Shown piece by piece: positions 12,522-24,181 of a stretch of 64,000 bases of DNA (the first letter of the stretch is position 1; the number at the start of each line of letters is the position of its first letter). The translations under genes were made by a program, and so were the position numbers. Source of the stretch: Myxococcus stipitatus DSM 14675 (GTDB taxonomy: Bacteria > Myxococcota > Myxococcia > Myxococcales > Myxococcaceae). Under the pieces are notes generated by a model. The model had not been told where the DNA came from. It saw only the letters and a program-made list of their open reading frames with translations, and searched no databases. The stretch is taken from contig NC_020126.1 in assembly GCF_000331735.1 (NCBI RefSeq), positions 5,102,501-5,166,500 on the forward strand, given 5' to 3'.

Positions 12522-13001
12522 TCAGCGCAGCGAGCGGACCAGGAGCACCGCCGCCGCCAGGCACGCCACCGTCCGGACGTGGTTCCAGGCCGTCCACTCC
12601 GACAGGTACCGCGCCCAGTCGAGCGCGGCGCCGGGGCTGTCCGCCTGCAGCGCGGCCAGCAGGTTGTTGCGCGGGACGTTGAACGCCGCCGTCACCACGA
12701 AGCCGCCGATGAGATAGGCCGCGCACCCCAGGAGCCGCCAGCGCGTGGCCTCCGTGCCCCACGTCCAGCCCGAGGACACGGCCAGCCCCGCGCAGACCAG
12801 CGCGGTGAGCATTAACACTCCCAGGAACAAGCCCGACACCGCGGCGACGTTGATGGCCTGCATGGCGGCGATGCCCTGGGCGGCGGGCAGCCGCTCCAGC
12901 CCCTTCATCACGAAGGTCGAGAAGGCGAAGAAGACCCCCGCCATCAAGCCGCAGCCAACGGCCGCCGCCCAGGTCAGGGTGGGAATCACGGTGTCGAGCA
13001 T
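12522..13001 (-). CDS. DUF1772 (anthrone oxygenase-like) membrane protein
   Basis: 159 aa with four predicted transmembrane helices. The pattern GVFFAFSTFVMKGLERLP near the N-terminus and AFNVPRNNLLA near 108 are characteristic of DUF1772. Some members are called anthrone-oxygenase-like, but the reaction here cannot be read from sequence. It starts 15 bases after the NmrA-like gene on the same strand, with GGAGAGA before the ATG, so the two form an operon. The AraC regulator at 14032 is divergent from that operon. It is convergent with the amidase gene. Confidence 0.82.
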   Translation of the reverse strand: MLDTVIPTLTWAAAVGCGLMAGVFFAFSTFVMKGLERLPAAQGIAAMQAINVAAVSGLFLGVLMLTALVCAGLAVSSGWTWGTEATRWRLLGCAAYLIGGFVVTAAFNVPRNNLLAALQADSPGAALDWARYLSEWTAWNHVRTVACLAAAVLLVRSLR

Positions 13002-13016
13002 GTCTGTCTCTCCTCG

Positions 13017-13904
13017 TCAGGGGTTCGCGGAGTCGAGCGCGAGCCCGGCCACGAAGTCCTCGAAGCGCGTGGGCGTGGTGTTGTCGGCCGTCCTGCCCGC
13101 GCGAGGTTGGACCCGGTCCTCGTTGAAGGCCTGGGTCATCTGGACATAGAGCCCGGCGAAGGTCTCGGACATTCCGGCCTGGACCATCGCCTGGCGCATC
13201 TCCTCGGGGGGAAGCTGGACATAGTCGAGTTCCGGTCGTCCCAGGCGAGCCCCGAAAATCCGGGTGGCCTCGCGGTAGCTCAAGTCACGCTGTCCGAGCA
13301 GCTCCCGGACGACGATGCCGCTCCAGTCGCGCTGGACGAGGGCTCGTGCCGCGACCTCGGCGATGTCTCGGGACGCAATCATCGGGATGGCGTGGTCCGG
13401 CTCGACGGCATCCGCGTTGATGCCCTGGTGCTGGATGATGGGCAGGGCGTCCAGGAAGTTCTCGAAGAAGGACGCAGGACGCAGCAGCAGGATGTTCGTG
13501 TTCTCGAGCGCCTTCAGTCGTTCCTCCTGGGCATGCAGCGTGACGAGCAGGCCGGTGCCCTCCGGCTGGTCCGCGCCCAGGCTGCTCAGCGCGACGACGT
13601 GGCGCACGCCACTCTCGCGGAGGGCCTGGATGATGGCTTCGCCCTTGGCTCGCTGAGCCTCGTGGTAGTCCGGCGACTCGCGGTCCGCGGGGAGCATCAC
13701 GTACACCGCGCTGGCGCCTCGGAAGGCGCGCGTGAGGAACGCGGCATCACCAGGATCTCCCGCGAGGACCTCCGCGCCCTGGGCCGCGAGCGCCCCGAGC
13801 CGCGGCTCCGAACGCCCCAGCGCGCGCACCTGCTGGCCCGCCGCCAGCAACAGCTCCACGACCTTCTTGCCCGTGTTTCCCGTCGCACCCATCACCGTCA
13901 ACAT
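13017..13904 (-). CDS. NmrA-like NAD(P)-binding protein
   Basis: 295 aa from the ATG at 13904 (MLTVMGATGNTGKKV), chosen because GAGGAGGAC sits just upstream; the frame opens 11 codons earlier. The glycine-rich GATGNTG at the N-terminus is the Rossmann dinucleotide site. The rest matches the atypical short-chain NmrA/QOR2-like group (VYVMLPAD, VRHVVALSSLGAD, LLRPASFFENFL). These proteins act as redox sensors or quinone reductases. It is the first gene of a two-gene operon with DUF1772, divergent from an AraC regulator that probably controls it. Confidence 0.88.
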   Translation of the reverse strand: MLTVMGATGNTGKKVVELLLAAGQQVRALGRSEPRLGALAAQGAEVLAGDPGDAAFLTRAFRGASAVYVMLPADRESPDYHEAQRAKGEAIIQALRESGVRHVVALSSLGADQPEGTGLLVTLHAQEERLKALENTNILLLRPASFFENFLDALPIIQHQGINADAVEPDHAIPMIASRDIAEVAARALVQRDWSGIVVRELLGQRDLSYREATRIFGARLGRPELDYVQLPPEEMRQAMVQAGMSETFAGLYVQMTQAFNEDRVQPRAGRTADNTTPTRFEDFVAGLALDSANP

Positions 13905-14031
13905 GTGTCCTCCTCGGGGCGGAAGGCCCCGTGGCATTGGCTTGCCTGGAATCCAATATCGGGGTTCGGGTCGAGACTCTCAATGATGATGAGTCGCTGT
14001 TTCATGCTCATTCATCCAGGATGCCTGGACG

Positions 14032-15027
14032 ATGGATGCGCTCACGAGGATACTCGGGGGCATGATGGACTTGACGCCTCCGGTGGATCCCCTGGGCGAG
14101 GCCCTGCACTTCTTGCGGATGAGCGGGATGTTCTATTGCCGCTCGGAGCTGACCGAGCCGTGGGGCATCGAGCTTCCGGCGATGAAGGGCAGCGTGATGT
14201 TCCACGTCATCGTGACGGGCCAGTGCTGGCTCGCGACGGAGGGCGCGGAGGACCAGCTGCTCCAGCCGGGGACCTTCGCCCTGGTCCCCCATGGGGAGGG
14301 GCATCGCTTGACGCATGAGCGCGGCGGGGCGACCCGGCGGCTCGAGGAGTTGCCCGAGGAGCTCATGAGCGAGCGCTACTCCGTGCTGAGGCATGGGGGC
14401 GGCGGTGCGCCCACCACGCTCATCTGCGGGGCGGTCTGGCTGGACCATCCCGCGGCGCGGCACCTGGTCTCGATGTTGCCGCGCCTCATTCGCGTGGACC
14501 CGTCGGATTCGCCGCGCACGGATTGGCTCCAGAGCACGCTGCGCTTCATGGCCGCCGAAGCGAAGGAGCTTCGACCCGGAGGGGAGACGGTCATCACCCG
14601 GCTCGCGGATGTGCTGGTGGTGCAGGCTCTGCGCGAGTGGATCGCACAGGACTCGAGCGCGCGGACGGGGTGGCTGGGCGCGCTCCAGGACCCGGAGGTG
14701 GGGCGGGCGCTCGCGCTCATCCATCGCGAGCCGACCCAGCCCTGGACGGTGGCCTCGCTGGCCTCGCGCGTCGCCATGTCGCGCTCGGCGTTCTCCGCGC
14801 GCTTCACGAAGCTGGTGGGCGAGCCGCCCATGCACTACCTGGCGCGATGGAGGATGTATGTCGCGCACGACTCGCTGAAGGACGAGCGCCCTGGATTGGG
14901 AGAGCTCGCCGCCAGGATGGGCTACCAGTCCGAGGCGGCCTTCAGCCGCGCCTTCAAGCGCTTCATGGGCGTGTCGCCAGGCGCGGTCCGCAAGAGTGGC
15001 CCGGTGTCGCCACTCTCGCGGGCCTGA
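14032..15027 (+). CDS. AraC-family regulator with cupin N-domain
   Basis: 331 aa. The N-terminal cupin-like sensor (about 15-190) has the pattern of AraC proteins with a Cupin_6 domain (VMFHVIVTGQCWLAT, LLQPGTFALVPHGEGHRL). The C-terminal AraC DNA-binding domain (about 220-320) has two HTH units: WTVASLASRVAMSRSAFSARF and GELAARMGYQSEAAFSRAFKR. An in-frame start at 14065 (MDLTPPVDPLG) is also possible and matches how many relatives begin. It is divergent from the NmrA-like/DUF1772 operon with about 127 bases between starts, the usual layout for a regulator and its target. Confidence 0.92.
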   Translation: MDALTRILGGMMDLTPPVDPLGEALHFLRMSGMFYCRSELTEPWGIELPAMKGSVMFHVIVTGQCWLATEGAEDQLLQPGTFALVPHGEGHRLTHERGGATRRLEELPEELMSERYSVLRHGGGGAPTTLICGAVWLDHPAARHLVSMLPRLIRVDPSDSPRTDWLQSTLRFMAAEAKELRPGGETVITRLADVLVVQALREWIAQDSSARTGWLGALQDPEVGRALALIHREPTQPWTVASLASRVAMSRSAFSARFTKLVGEPPMHYLARWRMYVAHDSLKDERPGLGELAARMGYQSEAAFSRAFKRFMGVSPGAVRKSGPVSPLSRA

Positions 15028-15117
15028 GCACGTGCGTGGGTGGGGGCCTGGTGGGCGGAGGACTCAGTCCACGCGGCGGATGCCCAGGTGTACGTGGTCG
15101 AAGTGGCCGGTCCGGCC

Positions 15118-16107
15118 TCACAGACCAAGCTCGATCAGGGGGATGCGGTACATGTCGCCGGTGCCGTTGCCGAGGCCTTGGAGGTTTCGGTCATCCCGAG
15201 GCACATCGAAGCGCTCGCCCACCGCTCCGGTGAAGGCCCGCGTGCTGCTGAAGTAGAGCCACGTCCCGTCGGGGGACACGCTGTGGTTGTACTCGCTGGC
15301 GCGGGTGTTGATGCCCTCGCAGAGCCGCTTCGCGGGTTCCCAGGCGCCGTCCACCTTGCGGCTGATGAACAGGTCATAGCCACCGAGCCCCTCCTGCCGA
15401 CGCAGGGCGCTGAAGATGAGATAGCTCTCGTCAGGCGCAATCCACGGTTCGAGCTCGTGGACGGTGGAGTTGATGGCCGCGCCCAGGTTCTCCGGAGGCT
15501 GGTAGGCACCGTCAACCCAGCGGGAGACCCAGAGGTCGCTGCCTCCCAGTGTCCCTTCGCGCTCGCCTCCAAAGTAGAGGTTGCCGTTCGCGGCGATGGC
15601 GGGAGACCACTCGTCGCGGCTCGGGTCATTGACGGGCGCGGGGAGTCGCTGCGCGTCCCCCCATTCGCCATCCACGCCCAGGGACGCGGTCCAGATGTCA
15701 TACGAGGCGCGAGGCCCGGGCTCACCCGGCTGTGGCCGGTTGGAGATGAAGTACACCGTGCGCCCATCCGGGGACACGTGAGGATCCGCGTTGCTCCAGT
15801 CGGTGGCGAAGCGAGGGCGCTGGGGCGCAGACCAGTGTCCCTCTCGCGTCCGGCGTGTCTCGAGCAGCGTGTACCGCTCGAATGCGTCGTCGGCCCGGCC
15901 GAAGAGGATGCGCTGCTGGTCCGGAGAGAAGGCCATGAAGAAGTCCCAGGCTCCGGTCGTGAAGAGCCCCGCGCCATACAGCTCCGGTGTGCAGGCCGCG
16001 TGCGGCTTGGGGACGGAGACTGTTCCTGGTCCCGAATGTGCACCACAGCTCAGGATGAAGAGACCCATTCCCAAGACCCCGCATCGCATCAACCACGTCC
16101 CCTGCAT
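15118..16107 (-). CDS. PD40/TolB-like beta-propeller lipoprotein
   Basis: 329 aa from the ATG at 16107, with AGGAGGGG about 7 bases upstream; a GTG one codon earlier is also possible. The lipoprotein signal has a lipobox ending ILSC. The mature protein is a WD40-like (PD40) propeller with repeated blades of the type VSPDGRTVYFISNR, IAPDESYLIFSALR and VSPDGTWLYFSSTR. Such domains mediate protein or peptide contacts in the periplasm; there is no catalytic motif. It is divergent from the AraC gene at 16166, with 58 bases between starts, so that regulator may act on it. Confidence 0.85.
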   Translation of the reverse strand: MQGTWLMRCGVLGMGLFILSCGAHSGPGTVSVPKPHAACTPELYGAGLFTTGAWDFFMAFSPDQQRILFGRADDAFERYTLLETRRTREGHWSAPQRPRFATDWSNADPHVSPDGRTVYFISNRPQPGEPGPRASYDIWTASLGVDGEWGDAQRLPAPVNDPSRDEWSPAIAANGNLYFGGEREGTLGGSDLWVSRWVDGAYQPPENLGAAINSTVHELEPWIAPDESYLIFSALRRQEGLGGYDLFISRKVDGAWEPAKRLCEGINTRASEYNHSVSPDGTWLYFSSTRAFTGAVGERFDVPRDDRNLQGLGNGTGDMYRIPLIELGL

Positions 16108-16165
16108 CACGTGCCCCTCCTGGATGGCGATTCAGTCCCACGAAGGCCAGGGGTAGCATCGCGCC

Positions 16166-17044
16166 ATGAAGCGAAACTTGGGGAATGTTGCGCCGGACGT
16201 GGCCCGGCGAGGGTCGTCTCCGGGGTATCACCTGCTCAGCACGACGTCCTCGTTCGATGTGAGTGATTGCGTCTGTCATGCGGGCGTTCACAGTCCCGCG
16301 TTTGGTGGCGAGTATTCCCGGCTCAGTGTCAGCGTGGTGCTTTCCGGGGCCTTTCATGTGCGTTCGCGCGAGGGCGAGGCGCTGGTGGGGCCCGGGGCCT
16401 TGCTCTTGGGCAACCGGGGCGCGCCGTACGAGTACCGGCACGTCGATGACGGTGGGGACCGCTCCGTGGTCTTCGAATGTTCGGAGGTGCTGCTGGAGGA
16501 CGCGCTGCGCGCATCGGGAGGCCGCGTGCGAGGCGCCAGTCCCTTCGAGCGGGTCTGCGTTCCCGCGTCGGCTGGGTCGGCGCAAGCCGTCATGCTGGCT
16601 CAGCGGGCCTTGGCGCATGGTGACGAAGACGCCCAAGGGGAGGCCGTGCTCGCGGTGCTGGACGCGGCCCTGACGCTGGGGCGAGGTGGGGGAGGGGCGA
16701 TGGCGGTGGCGTCGGATGCTCAGGCGAGGCGGGTCTCTCGAGTGCTGCGGTACCTCGAGGCCCATGTGGCGGAGGATTGTTCCTTGGAGGCCCTGGCCCA
16801 GGTCGCGGGGCTGACGACCTTTCATTTCCTGCGCGTGTTCAGGGCGATGACCGGGCAGACGCCGAGGCAGTACGTCATCGCCGCGAGGCTGCGCCTGGCC
16901 GCGGCCTCGCTTCGCATGACCCGCGCGCGCATCACGGACATCGCCCTGGAGGTGGGCTTCGGCGACCTGTCCCACTTCACGACGAGCTTCACGCGGACGT
17001 TTGGTGTTTCTCCCCGCGCCTATCGCTCGCGCGCGGGAAGCTGA
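16166..17044 (+). CDS. AraC-family transcriptional regulator
   Basis: 292 aa. The N-terminal effector domain (about 20-110) is beta-rich (FGGEYSRLSVSVVLSGAF, ALVGPGALLLGNRG). The C-terminal AraC domain (about 190-290) has CSLEALAQVAGLTTFHFLRVF and ITDIALEVGFGDLSHFTTSF, the two helix-turn-helix units, and ends with the usual FGVSPRAYR. It is divergent from the PD40 lipoprotein gene. The ligand is unknown. Confidence 0.92.
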   Translation: MKRNLGNVAPDVARRGSSPGYHLLSTTSSFDVSDCVCHAGVHSPAFGGEYSRLSVSVVLSGAFHVRSREGEALVGPGALLLGNRGAPYEYRHVDDGGDRSVVFECSEVLLEDALRASGGRVRGASPFERVCVPASAGSAQAVMLAQRALAHGDEDAQGEAVLAVLDAALTLGRGGGGAMAVASDAQARRVSRVLRYLEAHVAEDCSLEALAQVAGLTTFHFLRVFRAMTGQTPRQYVIAARLRLAAASLRMTRARITDIALEVGFGDLSHFTTSFTRTFGVSPRAYRSRAGS

Positions 17045-17189
17045 GCGGGGGACCCGCCGAGCCCCTGGCGGCCATCCCTTTCCGCGATTCGCGTGGGCTC
17101 GCGATGAAGTGGGGGGCGCGACGAATCCGCTGGGTTACCTTGGGCAACATGATGCTTCGTGAGGTGTGTGGGTGAGCCGAGGCCGTTCC

Positions 17190-18239
17190 ATGGAGGAGTG
17201 GGTGTCGTTCCTTTCCGCCTCGGATTCGAGGCGCGTCGCCCAAGCGCTCGAGCTGCTGGGCGAGGCCCTCTGCGCGGACGACGAGGCGACGCGGGAGCGG
17301 GCGGCGGAGGTGTTGCTGGCGGAGCTGGCTCGGGAGGGAGCCGTGTCCCAGGGGCCCATCCTCCAGCTCCTCCAGCTCTCGTGGTGGCCGCCCCCCGTGA
17401 AGCTGGCCGCGCCCGCGCTGGCCGCGGTGCTGACCGGCGTGTCCCGCCTTCCAGCGGATGCTCATGAGGTGGATGACGCGGCGCTGCTCGTCGCGAATCT
17501 CTACCTTGCGGCGTCCTTGCCGCTGGGCGCGCTGGAGGAGTCACTCGGCCATGCGCGGGCGTCGGTGCGGAAGGTCGCCGCCGGCGCCGTGGGACGCATG
17601 GGGCCGGGGGCGGTGTCGCTGCTTCCGCGCTTGCTCCCGATGCTCGACGATGTCGAGCCCGTGGCTGGCGCGGCGCTCGAGTCCTTGGGCTCACTTGCCC
17701 CCGCGGCACCCGAGGTCGCGCTGCCCGCGCTGTTCGACCAGGTGGCTCGCGCCGAGGGGGCTCGGCAATACCTGGCCTTGACGTCGCTCCGGAGCCTGCT
17801 GGAGGACCGGCGGCGCGAGGACCATCCAGCGCTCGACCTGACCTCCCTGGATGCCGTCTTGTCCAGCATGGCCGAGGACCCCCAGGTGCCCATTCGCCTG
17901 GAGGCCATCTCCTTGCTGGGGCTGGGGCGATTGTCGTCGCTGACCACGGTGGCCACGTTGCGCCGGCATCTCCAGGACGAGAGCCAGGATGTCGCCACCT
18001 GCGCCGCCGTGGCCCTGCTGCGCGTGGGCGCGCCGCCCCAGGAGGCCGCGTCCTTCCTCTACCAGCAGCTCATGTCTGGGGATGCCCCAGCACAGGCAGA
18101 CGCGGCCTTGAGTCTGTTGGAGGGATTGGATGCGGCGACACTCGCGCGCATCCGGGACATGCTGGAGGCGGTGGCTCGGGAGGCTCGGGGACCTGTCAGG
18201 GACACGGTCCAGGCGCTCCTGCGTCACGCCGCGCGATAG
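17190..18239 (+). CDS. HEAT-repeat protein
   Basis: 349 aa from the ATG at 17190 (MEEWVSFL), with CGAGG seven bases upstream; GTG codons at 17166 and 17172 would add 6-8 residues. The sequence is almost entirely helical and alanine/leucine-rich, with repeats of the HEAT type: LGHARASVRKVAAGAVGRMG, LDDVEPVAGAALESLGSLAP, DPQVPIRLEAISLLGLGRL and DESQDVATCAAVALLRVG. There is no signal peptide or transmembrane helix, so a cytosolic scaffold role is likely. Partner and process are unknown. Confidence 0.8.
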   Translation: MEEWVSFLSASDSRRVAQALELLGEALCADDEATRERAAEVLLAELAREGAVSQGPILQLLQLSWWPPPVKLAAPALAAVLTGVSRLPADAHEVDDAALLVANLYLAASLPLGALEESLGHARASVRKVAAGAVGRMGPGAVSLLPRLLPMLDDVEPVAGAALESLGSLAPAAPEVALPALFDQVARAEGARQYLALTSLRSLLEDRRREDHPALDLTSLDAVLSSMAEDPQVPIRLEAISLLGLGRLSSLTTVATLRRHLQDESQDVATCAAVALLRVGAPPQEAASFLYQQLMSGDAPAQADAALSLLEGLDAATLARIRDMLEAVAREARGPVRDTVQALLRHAAR

Positions 18240-18249
18240 GCTTCAGGGC

Positions 18250-18403
18250 AAGGGAATGAGCACGCCCGAGTGAAGAGGTCGAGGTGTCTGATTATGAATC
18301 AGGTGCCGAACCGTCGGCGGATGCCCCCCGATGAGGGAGGTATACGGAGTTGAACCGTAACGCTTGTGGGACCTTTTCGGCCGGGCGTGCTCGAGATTCC
18401 CTG
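18250..18403. other. structured intergenic element with tRNA-like parts
   Basis: Between the HEAT gene and the kinase gene, 18252-18279 and 18372-18402 form an imperfect inverted repeat sharing GAGCACGCCCG and AGGGAAT. Between the arms, minus strand, are a T-arm lookalike (TACGG, loop TTCAACT, CCGTA; 18343-18359), then a D-arm-like hairpin and an anticodon-arm-like hairpin (loop TTCATAA, anticodon CAT; about 18287-18303). Read as one 73-base tRNA from 18328 to 18256, the acceptor pairs imperfectly and the T-stem is broken. It could be a tRNA relic or an unrelated structured RNA. Confidence 0.4.
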
Positions 18404-18464
18404 ACGTCGCAGCCATCCAGGAGCTGACGCGCTTCCCGCTCCCCCGTCGAGTACGCTCCTGGCG

Positions 18465-19022
18465 ATGAGCACGAACACGCACGAACGCCGACTCGTGATT
18501 GTGAGTGGTCCTCCCGGGGCGGGGAAGTCGACGCTCGCGCGACGCCTCGCGGAGCACGCGCCACCGCCAGGGGGCGTCCACGTCCATGGTGACGACTTCC
18601 TCCGCTACATCCGCTCCGGCTATGTGGACCCCTGTCTGCCAGAGTCCGGGCCGCAGAACCGCACCTTGAGCCTGGCCCTGGCGCGTGCGGCGACGGCGTT
18701 CTCCGCCAACGGCTACTTCACGGTGCTCGATTGGATTGTCGGGCCTTGGTTCCTGGACATCTGGAAGGACGTTGCTCGGGACGCCAAGGTCGCGCTCGAC
18801 TACGTCGTGCTGCGGCCCTCCGTCGACGCGGCCCGCGTCCGGGCCCGGAGTCGCGCGGAGGCTCCCGTCGCGGACTACACGCCGTACGAGTCACTCCATG
18901 CGCAGTTCGGCGAGCTGGGCACGCTCGAGCAGCACGTGCTCGACACCAGCACCGTCTCGCTGGAAGAGACCCTCGGGATGGTGCGGACGGGGCTCCTCTC
19001 CGGCCGATTCCGGCTGAAGTAA
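18465..19022 (+). CDS. P-loop kinase-like ATPase (AAA_33 / zeta-toxin-like)
   Basis: 185 aa. Walker A GPPGAGKST is at about 15-23, followed by HGDDFLRYI, the position where AAA_33, gluconokinase-like and zeta-toxin-like kinases hold a substrate-binding Asp. A basic VRARSRAEA segment near 125 fits a lid arginine. It is cytosolic. The closest general class is small-molecule P-loop kinases of unknown substrate; an antibiotic-modifying or sugar kinase is possible. No antitoxin gene adjoins it, so a toxin role is not supported. Confidence 0.7.
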   Translation: MSTNTHERRLVIVSGPPGAGKSTLARRLAEHAPPPGGVHVHGDDFLRYIRSGYVDPCLPESGPQNRTLSLALARAATAFSANGYFTVLDWIVGPWFLDIWKDVARDAKVALDYVVLRPSVDAARVRARSRAEAPVADYTPYESLHAQFGELGTLEQHVLDTSTVSLEETLGMVRTGLLSGRFRLK

Positions 19023-19098
19023 GGGAGCAGGCGAGCCCCTACCCGGACGTACACCTGGCCGGCATCCCCCGTCCCGAGGGAGCCTTGCGCTGACCTCC

Positions 19099-19121
19099 TG
19101 ACCGGATTAGATATCTGGTCA
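19099..19121. promoter_or_regulatory. candidate TetR operator 1
   Basis: TGACC-N13-GGTCA, with near-perfect inner symmetry (GACCGGAT / ATCTGGTC). It ends at the base before the tetR ATG at 19122, so bound repressor would block its own gene. The same outer half-sites and 13-base spacing recur at 19781-19803. Confidence 0.6.
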
Positions 19122-19712
19122 ATGAGTTCTGACCCGCGTACCGCCATCCTCGATGCCGCCGGCGAGATCTTCGTCCGGTACGGCTTCAAGAAGGCCTCTG
19201 TCGAGGACATCGCCCGCAAGGCCGGTGTCGGCAAGGGCAGCATCTACCTGCACTTCGAGAGCAAGGAGGCGCTCTTCGAGGCCTGCGCCCGGAAGGGGCA
19301 TGCGGAGGCCCTCGCGGACCTGAAGGAGATGGTCCGTTCCCGGCCCACCCCCACGGAGCAGCTCCGCGCGTACATCCACTACTGCATCAGGCCGCAGTGC
19401 TGGTCCCCGACGGGTCAGCGCATCGAGTTGGCGACGCTCGTGGAGATTGGAGAGCAGGCGAAGCAGCTCATCCCAGGGATGGTGGTGGAGGAGACGGACA
19501 TCCTCACGGCCGTCCTCGAGAAAGGCATCGCCGCCGGGGAGTTCTCGGTGGCCGAGCCGCGGCAGGTGGCTCGGGGGCTCGTCGAGCTCATGTACTGCGT
19601 AGGCATCGAATCCACGACGAGGGAACCCGAGGCCCAGCGCCAGCGGGCCTTGGAGGCCTGCTTCGAAGTCTGGCTCCAAGGTCTCTCCGTGGCCCGAAGC
19701 CCCAAGGGCTGA
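19122..19712 (+). CDS. TetR/AcrR-family repressor of the RND efflux locus
   Basis: 196 aa. The N-terminal HTH (about 5-55) reads ILDAAGEIFVRYGFKKASVEDIARKAGVGKGSIYLHF, the TetR signature with YLHF closing the recognition helix; it is followed by a helical ligand-binding domain. It lies just upstream of, and on the same strand as, the adaptor/permease/outer-membrane efflux genes. No clear Shine-Dalgarno precedes the ATG, and a palindrome occupies that space. It is probably an autoregulated local repressor of the pump; the inducer is unknown. Confidence 0.92.
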   Translation: MSSDPRTAILDAAGEIFVRYGFKKASVEDIARKAGVGKGSIYLHFESKEALFEACARKGHAEALADLKEMVRSRPTPTEQLRAYIHYCIRPQCWSPTGQRIELATLVEIGEQAKQLIPGMVVEETDILTAVLEKGIAAGEFSVAEPRQVARGLVELMYCVGIESTTREPEAQRQRALEACFEVWLQGLSVARSPKG

Positions 19713-19780
19713 AGCCCACCCTCACCCCGCAGCTCGCTTTCCTCGCGCCCGGGCGGGGAGGGCCTTCGTGTGCCCGGGAC

Positions 19781-19803
19781 TGACCAGAAACCTGAATCGG
19801 TCA
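19781..19803. promoter_or_regulatory. candidate TetR operator 2
   Basis: TGACC-N13-GGTCA, 53 bases before the adaptor gene start. The outer half-sites and spacing are identical to operator 1; the inner bases are less symmetric. Confidence 0.5.
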
Positions 19804-19855
19804 TCCAGTGCTGATTCCAAGAGCCGAACCCGGCTCCCTGACGAGGAACGAAGCG

Positions 19856-20965
19856 ATGAAGAAGCCTTTGACTGCAGTGGTGGTGGTGGCGGCGGTGGTG
19901 GTCGGATGTGGTGGCGCGAGTGCCTCGCCGTCTCCGGCGTCCGCCACACCGGTGGTCCAGAAGCCCGTGGGGGTGAAGGTCGTGGCTCCCGCGCCTCAGT
20001 TGGAGGCGCGGGTCCTCCAGGCCACGGGCAGCGTACGTGCCCGGCAGGAAGCCACGCTGAGCGCCGAGGCCACGGGCCCGCTCACCCGCGTCACCGTGGA
20101 CGTGGGTGACACCGTGAAGCGAGGCCAGGTGCTCGCGCAGGTTGACACCACGAACGCGCGGCTCGCCGTGAGTCAGGCGAGGGCCTCGCGGGGGGCGGCG
20201 GAGGCCGCGCTGGAGGGGGCGAAGCTCGACGTGGAGCGGGCGAGGGTGCTCGCGCAGTCCGGCAGCCTCCCTCGGGCGTCGCTCGAGAAGGCCGAGGTGA
20301 GCTTCCGACAAGCGCAGGCCCAGGCCGAGCAGGCCGCCGCGGCGCTCGACAGCGCGCAGGAGGCGGTGCGGGATGCCACGCTCACCGCGCCCTTCGACGG
20401 TGTCATCACGAGCCGCGCGCACAACGAAGGCGACTACATGTCGCCGGGCACGGCCCTCTTCGGGATCGTCAATCCCCAGTCCTTGGAGGTGCGCGCGCCG
20501 GTGCCCGAGGCCTTCGTGGACCGCGTGAAGGTGGGCGCTGTTGTCAAAGGCTCACTCAATCCCTCCGGGGCTCCGTTCGAGGCGAAGGTGCGGAGCCTGG
20601 GGGCCGTCGTCGATCCTCAGACGCGCACCGTGGAGGTCCTCGCGGAGGTCCTGCCCTCGCAATCCCAGGGCACGACGCTGCGCGCGGGGGCGCTGGTGGA
20701 GCTCGACTTCTCGGGCACGCTCTCCTCCAGCGAGGCGGGTGGGCAGGCGGGGCTCTTCCTTCCTTCGCAAGCCGTCCATGCCCGAGGCCAGCAGGGCTTC
20801 GTCTGGGTGGTCCAGGAAGGCAAGGCCCAGCGCCGAGACGTCCAGGTGGAGCGGGTGCTGCCCGGCTTCGTCCGGGTGGTGCGGGGGCTCGGGCTGGACG
20901 AGCGCGTCGTCGCCGACGTGAGTCTGCCTTTGCAGGACGGCACCTCGCTCCAGGTCGTTCAGTAG
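19856..20965 (+). CDS. RND efflux periplasmic adaptor lipoprotein (MFP)
   Basis: 369 aa from the ATG at 19856 (MKKPLTAVVVV), with GAGGAA nine bases upstream; the frame opens 16 codons earlier. The lipobox VVGC indicates outer-leaflet inner-membrane anchoring. Order: lipoyl half (ATGSVRARQEATLSAEATGP, VDVGDTVKRGQVLAQVD), alpha-helical hairpin (about 90-160), second lipoyl half (APFDGVITSRAHNEGDYM), beta-barrel, and a membrane-proximal domain. It bridges the RND pump and the TolC-type channel encoded next. First structural gene of the efflux operon. Confidence 0.95.
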   Translation: MKKPLTAVVVVAAVVVGCGGASASPSPASATPVVQKPVGVKVVAPAPQLEARVLQATGSVRARQEATLSAEATGPLTRVTVDVGDTVKRGQVLAQVDTTNARLAVSQARASRGAAEAALEGAKLDVERARVLAQSGSLPRASLEKAEVSFRQAQAQAEQAAAALDSAQEAVRDATLTAPFDGVITSRAHNEGDYMSPGTALFGIVNPQSLEVRAPVPEAFVDRVKVGAVVKGSLNPSGAPFEAKVRSLGAVVDPQTRTVEVLAEVLPSQSQGTTLRAGALVELDFSGTLSSSEAGGQAGLFLPSQAVHARGQQGFVWVVQEGKAQRRDVQVERVLPGFVRVVRGLGLDERVVADVSLPLQDGTSLQVVQ

Positions 20966-21004
20966 CACGCGTCGCTCTCACACCCTTCACCGCACGCCAC
21001 GCCC

Positions 21005-24115
<3,111 letters not shown>

Positions 24116-24147
24116 GCTGACCGTCGTCTCCACCGTGGGCTCCATCC

Positions 24148-24170
24148 CGCGGCGCCTCTCGGGCGCCGCG
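24148..24170 (+). terminator. GC hairpin between RND pump and TolC gene
   Basis: Perfect 9-bp stem CGCGGCGCC / GGCGCCGCG with a TCTCG loop, 32 bases after the permease stop and 11 bases before the TolC start. There is no T-run. It may weaken read-through or stabilise the upstream message rather than end the operon. Confidence 0.5.
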
Positions 24171-24181
24171 ACACCCTTCGT

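Noticed and set aside
18250..18403. Retron ncRNA
   Set aside because: Inverted repeats exist, but there is no adjacent reverse transcriptase and no msr/msd pattern.
18465..19022. Zeta-type toxin of a toxin-antitoxin pair
   Set aside because: Only a Walker-A kinase fold is visible and no small antitoxin gene adjoins it.
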